Positions 33,150-41,715 of a DNA stretch of 64,000 bases are shown piece by piece; within the stretch, counting starts at the first letter, position 1; every line of letters starts with the position of its first letter. The notes under the pieces are model-generated. The model did no database searches and had not been told where the DNA came from. It saw nothing but the letters and a program-made list of their open reading frames with translations. The stretch spans positions 2,604,001 to 2,668,000 of the forward strand of contig OZ242313.1 of assembly GCA_965208065.1 (NCBI GenBank). Reading direction: 5' to 3'. The translations under genes were made by a program, and so were the position numbers. This DNA is from Bin103 sp002238925. GTDB taxonomy: Bacteria > Spirochaetota > Spirochaetia > SZUA-6 > Bin103.

Positions 33150-34187
33150 ATGCAGGCACTGGTCCTGGAGCGGGCCGAACGGCTCGCGCTGCGTGACTTC
33201 ACGGTAGCCGAGCGGCTCGGGCCGCGCGATGTGCGCGTGGCGATCCATACCGTCGGCATCTGCGGCAGCGACGTTCACTACTACCGGCACGGCCGCATCG
33301 GCCCGTTCGTGGTGCGCGAGCCGATGGTGCTCGGCCACGAGGCCGCCGGCACCGTGGTCGAGGTGGGCAGCGAAGTAACGGCCCTCAAGGTGAACGACCG
33401 CGTGACCATGGAACCCGGCATTCCGGATCCCGACAGCCGTGCGGCGCGTCTTGGCCTGTACAACCTGGATCCCGCCGTGCGCTTCTGGGCGACGCCCCCG
33501 GTGCACGGCGTGCTGCGCCCGACGGTAGTGCATCCGGCGGCGTTCACGTTCAGGATTCCCGAACGGATCAGTTTTGCGGAGGCGGCGATGGTGGAACCGC
33601 TGGCGGTGGGCATGCACGCCGCCGCCAAGGCGCGCATCGTGCCCGGTGACGTGGCGGTGGTGCTCGGCGCCGGCCCGATCGGCATGGTTACCGCCCTGGC
33701 GGCGCTGGCCGGTGGCTGCAGCCGCATCGTCATCACGGACGTGGTGGCCGCCAAGCTGGAGTTGGCTGCCGCGCTCGGGCCGGTGGTGCCGGTGCTGGCC
33801 GGCCGCGAGTCGCCGGGCGAGGTGGCGCGCACGCTGACCGGTGGCTGGGGTGCGGACATCGTGTTCGAGTGCAGCGGCGCGGCCGCCGCGGCCGCCGCCG
33901 TGGTGGAGCCGTTGCGCCCAGGCGGCTGCGCGGTGCTGGTCGGCATGCCGGGCGAGCCGGTCGCATTCGACGTGGTGGCCGCGCAGGTGAAGGAGGCGCG
34001 CGTAGAGACGGTGTTCCGCTACGCCCACGTCTATCCGCGGGCGCTCGCGCTGATGGAGAGCGGCGCCATCGACGTGCGCCCGCTCATTACCGACACGTTT
34101 CCGTTCGCCGACAGCGTGGCGGCATTCGAATTCGCCGCCGCCATGCCGGAGCGCAGCGTGAAGGCTCAGATCACCGTCGCACCGTAA
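33150..34187 (+). CDS. Zinc-dependent sorbitol/xylitol-type dehydrogenase (MDR family)
   Basis: A 345-residue medium-chain dehydrogenase. Catalytic zinc ligands are present: C38 in GICGSDVHYY and H63-E64 in LGHEAAG. The NAD-binding motif is VVLGAGPIGMV, and VRFWATPPVHG is typical of xylitol/sorbitol dehydrogenases. The structural-zinc lobe lacks its four cysteines (EPGIPDPDSRAARLGLYNLD where family members often have CxxCxxC), as in a known subgroup of bacterial xylitol dehydrogenases. A strong purine-rich ribosome binding site (GGAGGAGGAGG) precedes the ATG. It would oxidise a polyol to a ketose with NAD+, possibly feeding the adjacent aldolase pathway. Confidence 0.9.
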   Translation: MQALVLERAERLALRDFTVAERLGPRDVRVAIHTVGICGSDVHYYRHGRIGPFVVREPMVLGHEAAGTVVEVGSEVTALKVNDRVTMEPGIPDPDSRAARLGLYNLDPAVRFWATPPVHGVLRPTVVHPAAFTFRIPERISFAEAAMVEPLAVGMHAAAKARIVPGDVAVVLGAGPIGMVTALAALAGGCSRIVITDVVAAKLELAAALGPVVPVLAGRESPGEVARTLTGGWGADIVFECSGAAAAAAAVVEPLRPGGCAVLVGMPGEPVAFDVVAAQVKEARVETVFRYAHVYPRALALMESGAIDVRPLITDTFPFADSVAAFEFAAAMPERSVKAQITVAP

Positions 34188-34212
34188 CGAGCCGAGCCGC
34201 GGGCGGTGGAGG

Positions 34213-35766
34213 TCAGGGCGCGCCGCGGTCGACTTCCAGGGTCGTCATGTGCGCCCTGCCGGGGCTGGCCGGCGAACGCCAGGTGGCGCGACAACCGGGG
34301 AACGCCTCCCGTGCGAGCTGCATGAGCAGACCGCCGTTGAACCAATTGACTACCGAGCCGTCGAACTTGGCCGGTCCGTGGTAGGCCGCATAGGGGGCGG
34401 CGCCGCGCTGGTCGCGAAGCATGACATCGGTGACCTCCAGCACGCCGCGAGGGTGCAAAAGGCCGATCAACCGCAGGCAGGCTCCGATGGCCCGGTCGGA
34501 GAGGGGGATGCGCCGGTCCGGCCCCGGCGCCAGCACCTCCGGCGGCAGCGGTCCGGCCGGGGCCGGCCACGATACGATGCCGGCGTCGGGCACCTCGACC
34601 AGCCGCTCGCGCAGCTTGAGGCCGGTGCCGCGGTCGGCCGGGTTGCCGAACAGGTCCTGCCAGAACAGGAACCATGCGTGCTCGCCAGCGGCGCCGCCGC
34701 GAACCGCGAGCCGGTCCCGATAGTGGGCCAGAAACGGGTCGACGCCCGTGTCCGCCAGGTTGCTCAGATCGGCTGCCAATTGACCGGGATCCAGCCGATG
34801 CTGTCGGGCCAGCTGTTCGAGCGCGGCTGCCGGCAGGTACAGGCAGGTGTGCAGGAGGTAGTGGCGGCCGTCGACCTGCACCAGCTCTTCGCCCGGCAGG
34901 TTGTCGAGCAGGTTGGTAAGGTGCACGGTCAGAAGCCGTCCTCGATACTCCTCCAGCGCGCGGGCCGGTTGCGCGAGGTCGAGCGCCAGGTAGCGAACCG
35001 AGACCGGGCCGCGCCCTGGTCCGAGGCGCGCGCGGGCGCGGCTCAGGGCACCTGCAGCGCGGTCGGCCACGAGGTAGTGCATCGGTGGGTGGCAGGTGGC
35101 CGCCAGGTGGCGGATCAAGGTCTCGGCGTACCCGGTGTCCGCCGCGCCGACATCGAGGTAGGCGAGCGGCCGCGCCGGTCGGGCTCCGCCGGCGGTGTCG
35201 GCCGCGGCGAGCAGGGTGCCGAAGCGGCGCGCGTGTTCGCGGGTGCGGGCCTGGCCGTCATCCGGTGAACCGCCGATCGACTCGCGCACGCCCCGGCCGA
35301 CGGCGGCCATGTAGCCGGGCATGTGGTTCCAGAACGCCGCGTTGAACTCCCAAATCGGGCTCGCCCCGACCGGCCCGAATCGTCCGATATCGACGCCCGG
35401 CGCCCGTTGCGGGCCGTCGAGCGCCTCGGCGAAGCAGCGCTGAAGGTCCTGCGGCGACACCACCTGACCCAGGTCGACGGTCAGTTCGTGCGTGCGGGTG
35501 CCGTCGGCGTGACGGATCTCGCGCAGCGCCGCCGGCGGGCGAAAATGCTGCCGGTAGGAGATCCGGCACCAGCACACCCGGTCCGGCACCGAACGGCTCG
35601 CGGCGCTCCGCTCGGCCAGCATCCGCACCCCGTGGGTCACCATCGCCGCCGCCGCTCCCGCCGCGAGGCCCGGAGCGAAGCGATGGACGATTACGCCCGC
35701 GTCAGCCGGTGCCGGTTGCGCGGGCGAATCCGGCGGGTGTGGACCGTCCGAATCCGGCGCCGTCAC
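34213..35766 (-). CDS. Putative SAM-dependent methyltransferase-like protein, uncharacterised
   Basis: A 517-residue protein if it starts at GTG 35766, which overlaps the stop of the upstream gene by 4 bp (GTGA). The frame is open further to 35886. The middle contains a plausible Rossmann/SAM motif (LAYLDVGAADTGYAETLI) followed by VRYLALDLAQPARALEEY and LLTVHLTNLLDNLPGEELVQ, which resembles the acidic and post-motif loops of class I methyltransferases. The C-terminal part has YHGPAKFDGSVVNWFNGGLL. I cannot assign it to a named family. Coupling to the Cys-rich protein upstream suggests they work together. Confidence 0.65.
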   Translation of the reverse strand: MTAPDSDGPHPPDSPAQPAPADAGVIVHRFAPGLAAGAAAAMVTHGVRMLAERSAASRSVPDRVCWCRISYRQHFRPPAALREIRHADGTRTHELTVDLGQVVSPQDLQRCFAEALDGPQRAPGVDIGRFGPVGASPIWEFNAAFWNHMPGYMAAVGRGVRESIGGSPDDGQARTREHARRFGTLLAAADTAGGARPARPLAYLDVGAADTGYAETLIRHLAATCHPPMHYLVADRAAGALSRARARLGPGRGPVSVRYLALDLAQPARALEEYRGRLLTVHLTNLLDNLPGEELVQVDGRHYLLHTCLYLPAAALEQLARQHRLDPGQLAADLSNLADTGVDPFLAHYRDRLAVRGGAAGEHAWFLFWQDLFGNPADRGTGLKLRERLVEVPDAGIVSWPAPAGPLPPEVLAPGPDRRIPLSDRAIGACLRLIGLLHPRGVLEVTDVMLRDQRGAAPYAAYHGPAKFDGSVVNWFNGGLLMQLAREAFPGCRATWRSPASPGRAHMTTLEVDRGAP

Positions 35767-36449
35767 GGTCCCTGTTTGCGCCGGCTCATCATCCTGGCAA
35801 CGTCGTCCCGCCACTGCTGCCGTTCGTGATCGGGGCGGTGGCCGCTCAGCTCGTCGAGCAACGCAAGCGCCTGGCCGTGGTTGCACTCGATCAGGTTATT
35901 CGCCGCCAAGCGGTTCGGCGCGCCCGCCTTCAGGTCCCAGTGAAACGTGTGCAGCAGCCGATCGATCAGCATCATCCTGGCGCGTGTTCCGTCCGCGCGC
36001 GGGTACGCCGCCGCGAAGGTGCGGAACGCGGTCACCGCCTTGCCGCCGAACAGCCGCCGCTTGGTCCAGCTTGCATGGTACTCGTGCCACGAGATTGCCC
36101 ACCCACAATCGGTCTCCGGGCAGGGCTGCGGCGCGTCCGGCGCCACGCCGGTGACCGGCTGCCGAAGCGTGAACTCGCCGGCGCATACCGGACAGCGCAA
36201 GCGCCCGGCGCTCACCAGCAGGATGCTCTCGCATCGCAACAACAGCGCCATGCCGACATCATCCACCACAGCAGCATCGGCCAGCCCGTCCGCTTCGCTC
36301 CGGTACAGACGCCGCAGACGGCGCGGCAGGATGCGGGGCGCCCAGCGGAGGCGCGGACCGGGGGCCTGTTCAGCGGCGTCCGCCGGGACCGGTCGGGCGC
36401 CACCGCCCGCCCCGCGCTGTCTCGCGTCGGATACGCGGGGGCGGCTCAC
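35763..36449 (-). CDS. Uncharacterised protein with a zinc-finger-like motif
   Basis: Up to 228 residues. The N-terminal 55 are Arg/Pro-rich and may be upstream of the true start; GTG 36449 is the longest option. The conserved part has RCPVCAGEFT and a later CPETDCGW, together a four-cysteine zinc-binding site, followed by AISWHEYHASWTKRRLFGGK and RMMLIDRLLHTFHWDLK. I have seen this arrangement only in uncharacterised proteins. The stop overlaps the following methyltransferase-like gene. Possible nucleic-acid or protein binding; function unknown. Confidence 0.65.
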   Translation of the reverse strand: MSRPRVSDARQRGAGGGARPVPADAAEQAPGPRLRWAPRILPRRLRRLYRSEADGLADAAVVDDVGMALLLRCESILLVSAGRLRCPVCAGEFTLRQPVTGVAPDAPQPCPETDCGWAISWHEYHASWTKRRLFGGKAVTAFRTFAAAYPRADGTRARMMLIDRLLHTFHWDLKAGAPNRLAANNLIECNHGQALALLDELSGHRPDHERQQWRDDVARMMSRRKQGP

Positions 36450-36593
36450 TCGTTGCGCCTGCCGGCGGGGCGGGCGCCATACGCGGCCGTGTGCCGGTAG
36501 CGCCTTGTGGCTACCGTGCCGTTCTGCTGCTCTGCAACCGCCGAATGAATCACTGAGCCGAGCCCCTTGGTACCGCGGGGCGCCGATGTGCCG

Positions 36594-36622
36594 GGGAGCC
36601 TGCCCGAAGTGGGCAGGCTCCC
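36594..36622 (-). terminator. Perfect 12-bp hairpin after the repeat lipoprotein gene
   Basis: GGGAGCCTGCCC (36594-36605) and GGGCAGGCTCCC (36611-36622) are exact reverse complements with a 5-nt loop. The hairpin starts 6 bp past the stop of the minus-strand lipoprotein gene. It has no U-run on either strand, so it may act as a weak or Rho-assisted terminator or as an mRNA 3' end stabiliser. A second, 7-bp hairpin (CGGTAGC/GCTACCG, 36495-36516) lies farther on. The whole gap from 36450 to 36627 has no gene. Confidence 0.7.
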
Positions 36623-36627
36623 GTCTG

Positions 36628-39600
36628 CTACTCGGCGCTGACCACGTACAGATCGACGAAATGCACCGGCCCGCCGAGCGCGCGCAGCGCGATCGTGTCG
36701 GCGGCCATCGCCGAAACCTCGCCGGAGGCCATTACCTTGAATTGCTCGGCTCCATCGACGAATACCGAGATCGATCCGGCGCACGACCCGGGCGCCGCCA
36801 TCGGCGGGCAGTCGCCGAGCTGAAAGAGCGCCTCGACCGTCACCTCGCTGTTCAGCGAGCGCGCGATCTTGGTGCTGTTCAACCACATCAGCCGATTCCC
36901 GTCGAGCGACTGGTAGAGCTGCACGTGCGCGTGGTCGGTGTCGTAGAAGCCGACCTCCTGCGTGATCCACACCAGGTAGGAGTTGCCGTAGTTCCAGGTG
37001 TTGGCCGACACCGGCGTCCCGGAAGCGAGGAAGTGCAGCCCCATGCCGGTGCGCGCGGACGCATCCGCGTGCGCGGTTACCCCATACAGGGTTGCCCCGT
37101 CCGCCTGCGGCACGCCGGCTATGGCGAACTTCGCATGCGTGGCCCCCGGGTCGGTCTGGCTGACCCGCCCGCCGGCCACCGTCCACGCACCCTCATCGGG
37201 CTGTGCGGCGCCGCCGCCGAAGCCGTTCACCACTCTGCTGCCGGCCGGTGCGGCCAGCAGCTCGTCGCGCATCAACTCCGCCGCGGTGCGGACCCGATGG
37301 CCCATGCCGCGCGTCGTGATCACGATCATGCCGTCCGTCCGCGCCTGGAACGAAACCGCGTACGCTTCGCCGCCGATGCCGACGTTGGAGACGACCAGCG
37401 TATCGCGCGCCACCGCCGCGACGGCGGGCGCGGACAGGTCGACGGCCGGCATGATGCCGTCGGCGGTGGCGTATACCTTCTCGGCCACGCCGGTGTTGCC
37501 GCTCTCGTGGCGCAGGCGCACGGCGTAGTCCTTCATGCCGTAACCGATTCCGGAGATGTAGATCGAGTCCGGTCCCGCCACCGACACGGTTGCCGAGTCC
37601 AGGTCCAACCGCCGCATGTCCAGATCGCCGGGAATCCTCACGCCGCCCATGGGCGCCAACTCCAGTTTCAGGGCTTCGATCTCCGCCCGTGCGGCGGCGG
37701 CCTCCGCCCTGGCCGCGGCGGCCGCTGCTTCGGCGGCGGCGACTGCCGCATTGGCCGATGCGCGCGCCTCGGCAACGGTGGACGCGGCATCCTCCCGCGC
37801 GGCTGCCACCAATTCGTCGGCGGTCGGCGGCAACTGCACCGGACGGATGCCGACCACCTCCAGGCGATTGTCGCCGGCGTACCGGAGTTGCCCGGAGTAG
37901 CCGGTATTGCCCACGCCCACGTAGGCGACATCCAGGATGTCAGGTTCGACCAGGGTGAGCTCGGTCTGCGACAGATCGACCGAGTCGGGGATCAGTTTGC
38001 CGCTTGGGCCGAAGATGCTTTCCACCGTGGCGGTGGTTCCGCCCCGATACCGCAACAGCGCCGAGTAGGTGTCTCCCGCGTAGCGAATCGACGAGATATA
38101 GACCGACTCCGGGCCGGCCAGGGAAGCCTGGGCGGCGTCGAGATTCAGCAATCCGGGATCGATCTGTGCGGCGGAGATCATCACCACGCTCGGGCGGTAC
38201 GCCTCGGCCATCAGCATGTCCACCTTTTCCTGGGCGCCGGCCAGGGCGGTGCGCGCCTCGGCGATGGCGGTAGCAGACTCCGCTTCGACGGCGGCCAGCC
38301 GCTCCTCGGCCGCCGCCACCGCGGCGCGTGCGGCGTCCGCGTCGGCGCGCGCCGCGGCGACGCTGGCCGCGGCCTCTGCTTCGGTCTGCGCCATCAGCTC
38401 CTCGGGTGTCGGCGGCAGCATGACCTGCTTCAGGTTGATTACCTCGAAGCGATTGTCGCCGGCGTAACGGAGTTGCCCCGAGTAGCCGGTGCCGCCCACG
38501 CCCACGTTGGCGACGTCGAGCACGTCGGGAGCAATCAGGGACAGCACGGTGTGCGACAGGTCTACCGAGTCGGGGATCCGTTTCCCGGCTGCGCCGAATA
38601 CCTTGTCGAGGGTGGCGGTGGTGCCGCCGCGGTAGCGCATCAAGGCCGAGTAGGTCTCGCCCCCGTACCCGATCCCGGTGATATAGATCGACTCGGGGCC
38701 GGCGAGGGAAACCCGGGCGCCGTCCAGATTCAGCAGACCGGGGTCGATCTGACCGGCGGACACCATCACGGCGCTCGGCCGGTGTGCTTCCGCCATTATC
38801 ATGTCCATCTTGTCGCGGGCGTCGTCCAGGGCGTTCTGCGCGTCGGCCACGTCCGCGGCCGCCTCGTCCTGCACGGCGGCCAGCCGCGCCTCGGCGGCTG
38901 CGACCGCGGCATCCGCGGCAGCGCGCGCCTCGGCGATGGCCGCGTCGGCCCGCGCCTCGGCGGCGGCCACCAGTTCCTCCGCCGTCGGCGGCAGTGTTAC
39001 CACGCGGATGTTCGCGACTTCCACGCGGTTGCCGCCGGCGTAACGCAGCTGCCCGCTGTAGCCGCGGCCATCGACGCCGACGAAGGCGACTTCCAGGGTA
39101 TCCGGCGCCACCAGCTTCAACTCGGTGTGGGTCAGGTCGACCGAGTCCGGAATCAGTTTCCCGGCCGAGCCGAAGATGTTTTCCACCGTGGCGGTGGTTC
39201 CGCCCCGGTAGCGCAACAGCGTCGAGTAGGTGGCGTCCCCATAGCCGATCGAGGAGATGTAGATCGACTCCGGACCTGCCAGGTAGACTCGTGCGTCGTC
39301 GAAGTTCAGCAGGCCGGGGTCGATCTGCTCGGCGCCGATCATCACGGCGCTGGCGCGGTACGCCTCGGCGCTCATCATGTCGGCCTTGTCGCGGGCGTGT
39401 GCCGCGGCCGCCTGCGCATCGGCGAGTGCAGCCTGCGCATCGTCGGCGGCAGCGCTGGACTTCGCCTCGAGTCCGGCAATCTGTTCTTGCGCCGCATCGG
39501 CCGCTGCCTGCGCGTCGCCGGCTGCCTGCTGCGCCTGGCCGGTGGCGGCCTGTGCATCGGCCACCTCTGCCTCCAGAGCCGCCACCTCTGCCTGCAGGGC

Positions 39601-39777
39601 CGCGACCTGTTCTTCGGTGGTCATCTCATCGGATTCGACTTCCACCGCCATCCCGGCCGGACTCACACAGCTGGCAAGCGTGGCAAGCGCGCCGGCAACG
39701 GCAAGCAGTACCGAGAGATGCAACCTGCGAAGCAGAGCACCGAGAGTTGTCCATTTTCCTAGATCACCGGATGCCAT
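36628..39777 (-). CDS. Repeat lipoprotein: coiled-coil plus beta-module repeats and a C-terminal jelly-roll-like domain
   Basis: A 1,049-residue predicted lipoprotein from ATG 39777. The signal has Arg17-Arg18, a hydrophobic core and lipobox LASC with Cys37. It is followed by an Ala/Glu/Asp-rich coiled coil, then four modules of about 192-195 residues. Each module is an Ala-rich helix (EAxAAxA) followed by a beta block containing DPGLLNLD, LAGPESIYISxIGYG, LLRYRGGTTATVE, IPDSVDLS and GYSGQLRYAGDNR, ending LPPTxEELVA. Beta blocks start near residues 154, 346, 542 and (diverged) 713. Residues about 850-1049 form a beta-rich, LamG/jelly-roll-like domain (YGNSYLVWITQEVGFYDTDH). No family is recognised. 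It lies 60 bp downstream of the ABC exporter genes on the same strand; a surface or periplasmic spacer-like structural role is possible. Confidence 0.8.
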   Translation of the reverse strand: MASGDLGKWTTLGALLRRLHLSVLLAVAGALATLASCVSPAGMAVEVESDEMTTEEQVAALQAEVAALEAEVADAQAATGQAQQAAGDAQAAADAAQEQIAGLEAKSSAAADDAQAALADAQAAAAHARDKADMMSAEAYRASAVMIGAEQIDPGLLNFDDARVYLAGPESIYISSIGYGDATYSTLLRYRGGTTATVENIFGSAGKLIPDSVDLTHTELKLVAPDTLEVAFVGVDGRGYSGQLRYAGGNRVEVANIRVVTLPPTAEELVAAAEARADAAIAEARAAADAAVAAAEARLAAVQDEAAADVADAQNALDDARDKMDMIMAEAHRPSAVMVSAGQIDPGLLNLDGARVSLAGPESIYITGIGYGGETYSALMRYRGGTTATLDKVFGAAGKRIPDSVDLSHTVLSLIAPDVLDVANVGVGGTGYSGQLRYAGDNRFEVINLKQVMLPPTPEELMAQTEAEAAASVAAARADADAARAAVAAAEERLAAVEAESATAIAEARTALAGAQEKVDMLMAEAYRPSVVMISAAQIDPGLLNLDAAQASLAGPESVYISSIRYAGDTYSALLRYRGGTTATVESIFGPSGKLIPDSVDLSQTELTLVEPDILDVAYVGVGNTGYSGQLRYAGDNRLEVVGIRPVQLPPTADELVAAAREDAASTVAEARASANAAVAAAEAAAAAARAEAAAARAEIEALKLELAPMGGVRIPGDLDMRRLDLDSATVSVAGPDSIYISGIGYGMKDYAVRLRHESGNTGVAEKVYATADGIMPAVDLSAPAVAAVARDTLVVSNVGIGGEAYAVSFQARTDGMIVITTRGMGHRVRTAAELMRDELLAAPAGSRVVNGFGGGAAQPDEGAWTVAGGRVSQTDPGATHAKFAIAGVPQADGATLYGVTAHADASARTGMGLHFLASGTPVSANTWNYGNSYLVWITQEVGFYDTDHAHVQLYQSLDGNRLMWLNSTKIARSLNSEVTVEALFQLGDCPPMAAPGSCAGSISVFVDGAEQFKVMASGEVSAMAADTIALRALGGPVHFVDLYVVSAE

Positions 39778-39784
39778 GTCGCGT

Positions 39785-39813
39785 ATCATTTCCGGCCCCG
39801 ACACGCTTGTCAA
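39785..39813 (-). promoter_or_regulatory. Possible promoter for the repeat lipoprotein gene
   Basis: On the minus strand a perfect -35 TTGACA (39808-39813) is followed after 17 bp by AATGAT (39785-39790), a weak -10. Transcription would start within a base or two of ATG 39777, implying a nearly leaderless message, so the assignment is doubtful. It lies in the 60-bp gap after the ABC gene. Confidence 0.3.
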
Positions 39814-39837
39814 TGACCAATCCGGGTTTCTGCGCGG

Positions 39838-41715
39838 CTAGTGTGCCGGCTGTGCGGCAGTGGTGAGTTCGAACTGGCTGTGATAGATGCGCGCGTAGGT
39901 GCCGTCCATGCGGAGCAACTCGTCGTGCGAGCCGCGCTCCACCACCTCGCCGTCGTCGATCACGTAGATCACGTCGGCGCGCTGCACGGTGCTCAGCCGG
40001 TGCGCGATCACGAAGCTCGTGCGTCCGTGCAACAACTCGCCGAGCGCCGCCTGGATGAGCATCTCGGTACGCGTGTCCACGTTCGAGGTCGCCTCGTCCA
40101 GAACCAGAATACGGGGATCCTTCAGCAACGCCCGTGCTATGGACAACAGTTGGCGCTGGCCGCGGCTCAGGTTGCTCGCCCCCTCCTGCAGCATGGTGTC
40201 GTAGCCGTCGGGCAGCGCGGCAATGAATTCGTGGGCGCGTGCCCGGCGCGCCGCCGCCTCGATCTCGGCGTCGCTCGCGCCCGGGCGTCCGTAGCTGATG
40301 TTGTGCCGAATGGTGTCGGCAAACAGGAACGTGTCCTGCAACACGATGCTGATGACGCTGCGCAGGCTGTCCTGCGTGACGCCGCGTATGTCCTGTCCGT
40401 CGATGGACACTGCCCCCGCCTGCACGTCGTAGAAACGCTCGAGCAGGCTGATGATGGTGGTCTTGCCCGCTCCGGTGGTGCCGACCAGAGCGACCGTGCG
40501 GCCCGGTTCGGCGACCAGGTTCATGCCCTTGAGGACCGGCGTGTCCGGGTCGTAGGCGAAATGCACGTCCTTGAATTCGACTCTGCCCTCGGTAACCGCC
40601 AGCGGTTTCGCGTCCGCGCGGTCGCGCACCTGCGGCTCCAGGTCCAGCAGTTCGAAGATGCGCTCGGCGCCCGCGATGGAGGACTGCAGCATTGCCCAGA
40701 GCATCGATATGGAACGCACCGGCTCGAAGAAGCGCCGCTCGTACTGCAGGAACGCCACGATCACCCCTATGGTGACCAGTTCCAGGCTGGCCAGGTAGCC
40801 GCCGTACGCAAGCACCACTGCAATGCCGATGCCGCTGATGATGTCCATGGTGGGGGCGAACGCGGCGGTGAGCGACTCCGCTCCCACGTTGGCGTCGCGG
40901 TTGGCGCGGTTCAGTTGCCGGAAACTCTGCGAGTTCCACGACTGCCGGTTGAATGCCTGCGCTACCTTGGCGCCGGAAATGTTCTGCTCCAACTCGGTGC
41001 TGACACCGCTGATCGTGGTGCGGGTCTTGCGGAACGCGGAGCGGGCGCGCTTCGAGAACAGCGCCGTGCTCAGGTACATCAGCGGCAGCAGCGAGAAGGT
41101 GGCCAGCGCCAGCCGCCAGTTGAGCCACAGCATCCCGATCAGGATGGCGATCAGCAGCAGGAAGCTGGACACCAGCCGCGACAGGCCCATGCCGACCACG
41201 CGGTTGATCACATCGGTGTCGTTGACCAGCCGCGACAGCAGGTCGCCGGCCTCGTTGCGGTCGAAGTAGCTCAGCGAAAGTTGGTGCACCTTGCTCATGA
41301 TCTGGGCGCGCATGCGCAGCAGCATGCGCTGACCCACCGCGGCCAGGGCGTAACGGCTGGCGGCGTTGGTCAGCCAGCCGACCAGGAACAGCACCAGCAC
41401 CAGCACCATTGCCACGGTCAGGTGCCGGGCGGCGGTGCCGCGTTCGGACAGGTCGGCGAGGTACTCCGTGAGGTGATCCACGGCCACGGCGATGTAGATC
41501 GGCGCCGCCGCCTGGGCCACGGCGGAGATGGCTGCCAGGGCCACCACCAGGAACAGGGTCCAGCGCATGTCGCTCATGTAGCGGAACATGCGCCGCAGCG
41601 TTTCGCTGACTCGCGCGGCGCCCTGGTCGTCGCTCTGGAAGCCGAACGGGCTCATGCCCATGCGTCCACGCCCGGGCCCGGGCCCCATCGGCGTTTGCTT
41701 GCGGGCGTCGCTCAT
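39838..41715 (-). CDS. ABC exporter half-transporter, consensus ATPase subunit
   Basis: A 625-residue exporter with an N-terminal six-helix membrane domain (first helices around TLFLVVALAAISAVAQAAAP and VLVLVLFLVGW) and a C-terminal ATPase: Walker A GTTGAGKTT, signature LSRGQRQL (first Ser-Gly changed to Ser-Arg), Walker B ILVLDEATSNVD with the catalytic glutamate, and H-loop IAHRLS. The N-terminal tail is Gly/Pro/Met-rich. Its ATG overlaps the stop of the second half-transporter by 4 bp. Together they form a heterodimeric B-type exporter of the LmrCD/BmrCD/TM287-288 kind for drugs, lipids or peptides. Confidence 0.93.
   Translation of the reverse strand: MSDARKQTPMGPGPGRGRMGMSPFGFQSDDQGAARVSETLRRMFRYMSDMRWTLFLVVALAAISAVAQAAAPIYIAVAVDHLTEYLADLSERGTAARHLTVAMVLVLVLFLVGWLTNAASRYALAAVGQRMLLRMRAQIMSKVHQLSLSYFDRNEAGDLLSRLVNDTDVINRVVGMGLSRLVSSFLLLIAILIGMLWLNWRLALATFSLLPLMYLSTALFSKRARSAFRKTRTTISGVSTELEQNISGAKVAQAFNRQSWNSQSFRQLNRANRDANVGAESLTAAFAPTMDIISGIGIAVVLAYGGYLASLELVTIGVIVAFLQYERRFFEPVRSISMLWAMLQSSIAGAERIFELLDLEPQVRDRADAKPLAVTEGRVEFKDVHFAYDPDTPVLKGMNLVAEPGRTVALVGTTGAGKTTIISLLERFYDVQAGAVSIDGQDIRGVTQDSLRSVISIVLQDTFLFADTIRHNISYGRPGASDAEIEAAARRARAHEFIAALPDGYDTMLQEGASNLSRGQRQLLSIARALLKDPRILVLDEATSNVDTRTEMLIQAALGELLHGRTSFVIAHRLSTVQRADVIYVIDDGEVVERGSHDELLRMDGTYARIYHSQFELTTAAQPAH

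Noticed and set aside
35947..39762. A 1,271-codon open frame on the plus strand opposite the repeat lipoprotein
   Set aside because: The minus-strand frame has a signal peptide, lipobox and regular modules; the plus frame is a Gly/Arg/His-rich shadow whose 'repeats' only mirror those modules.
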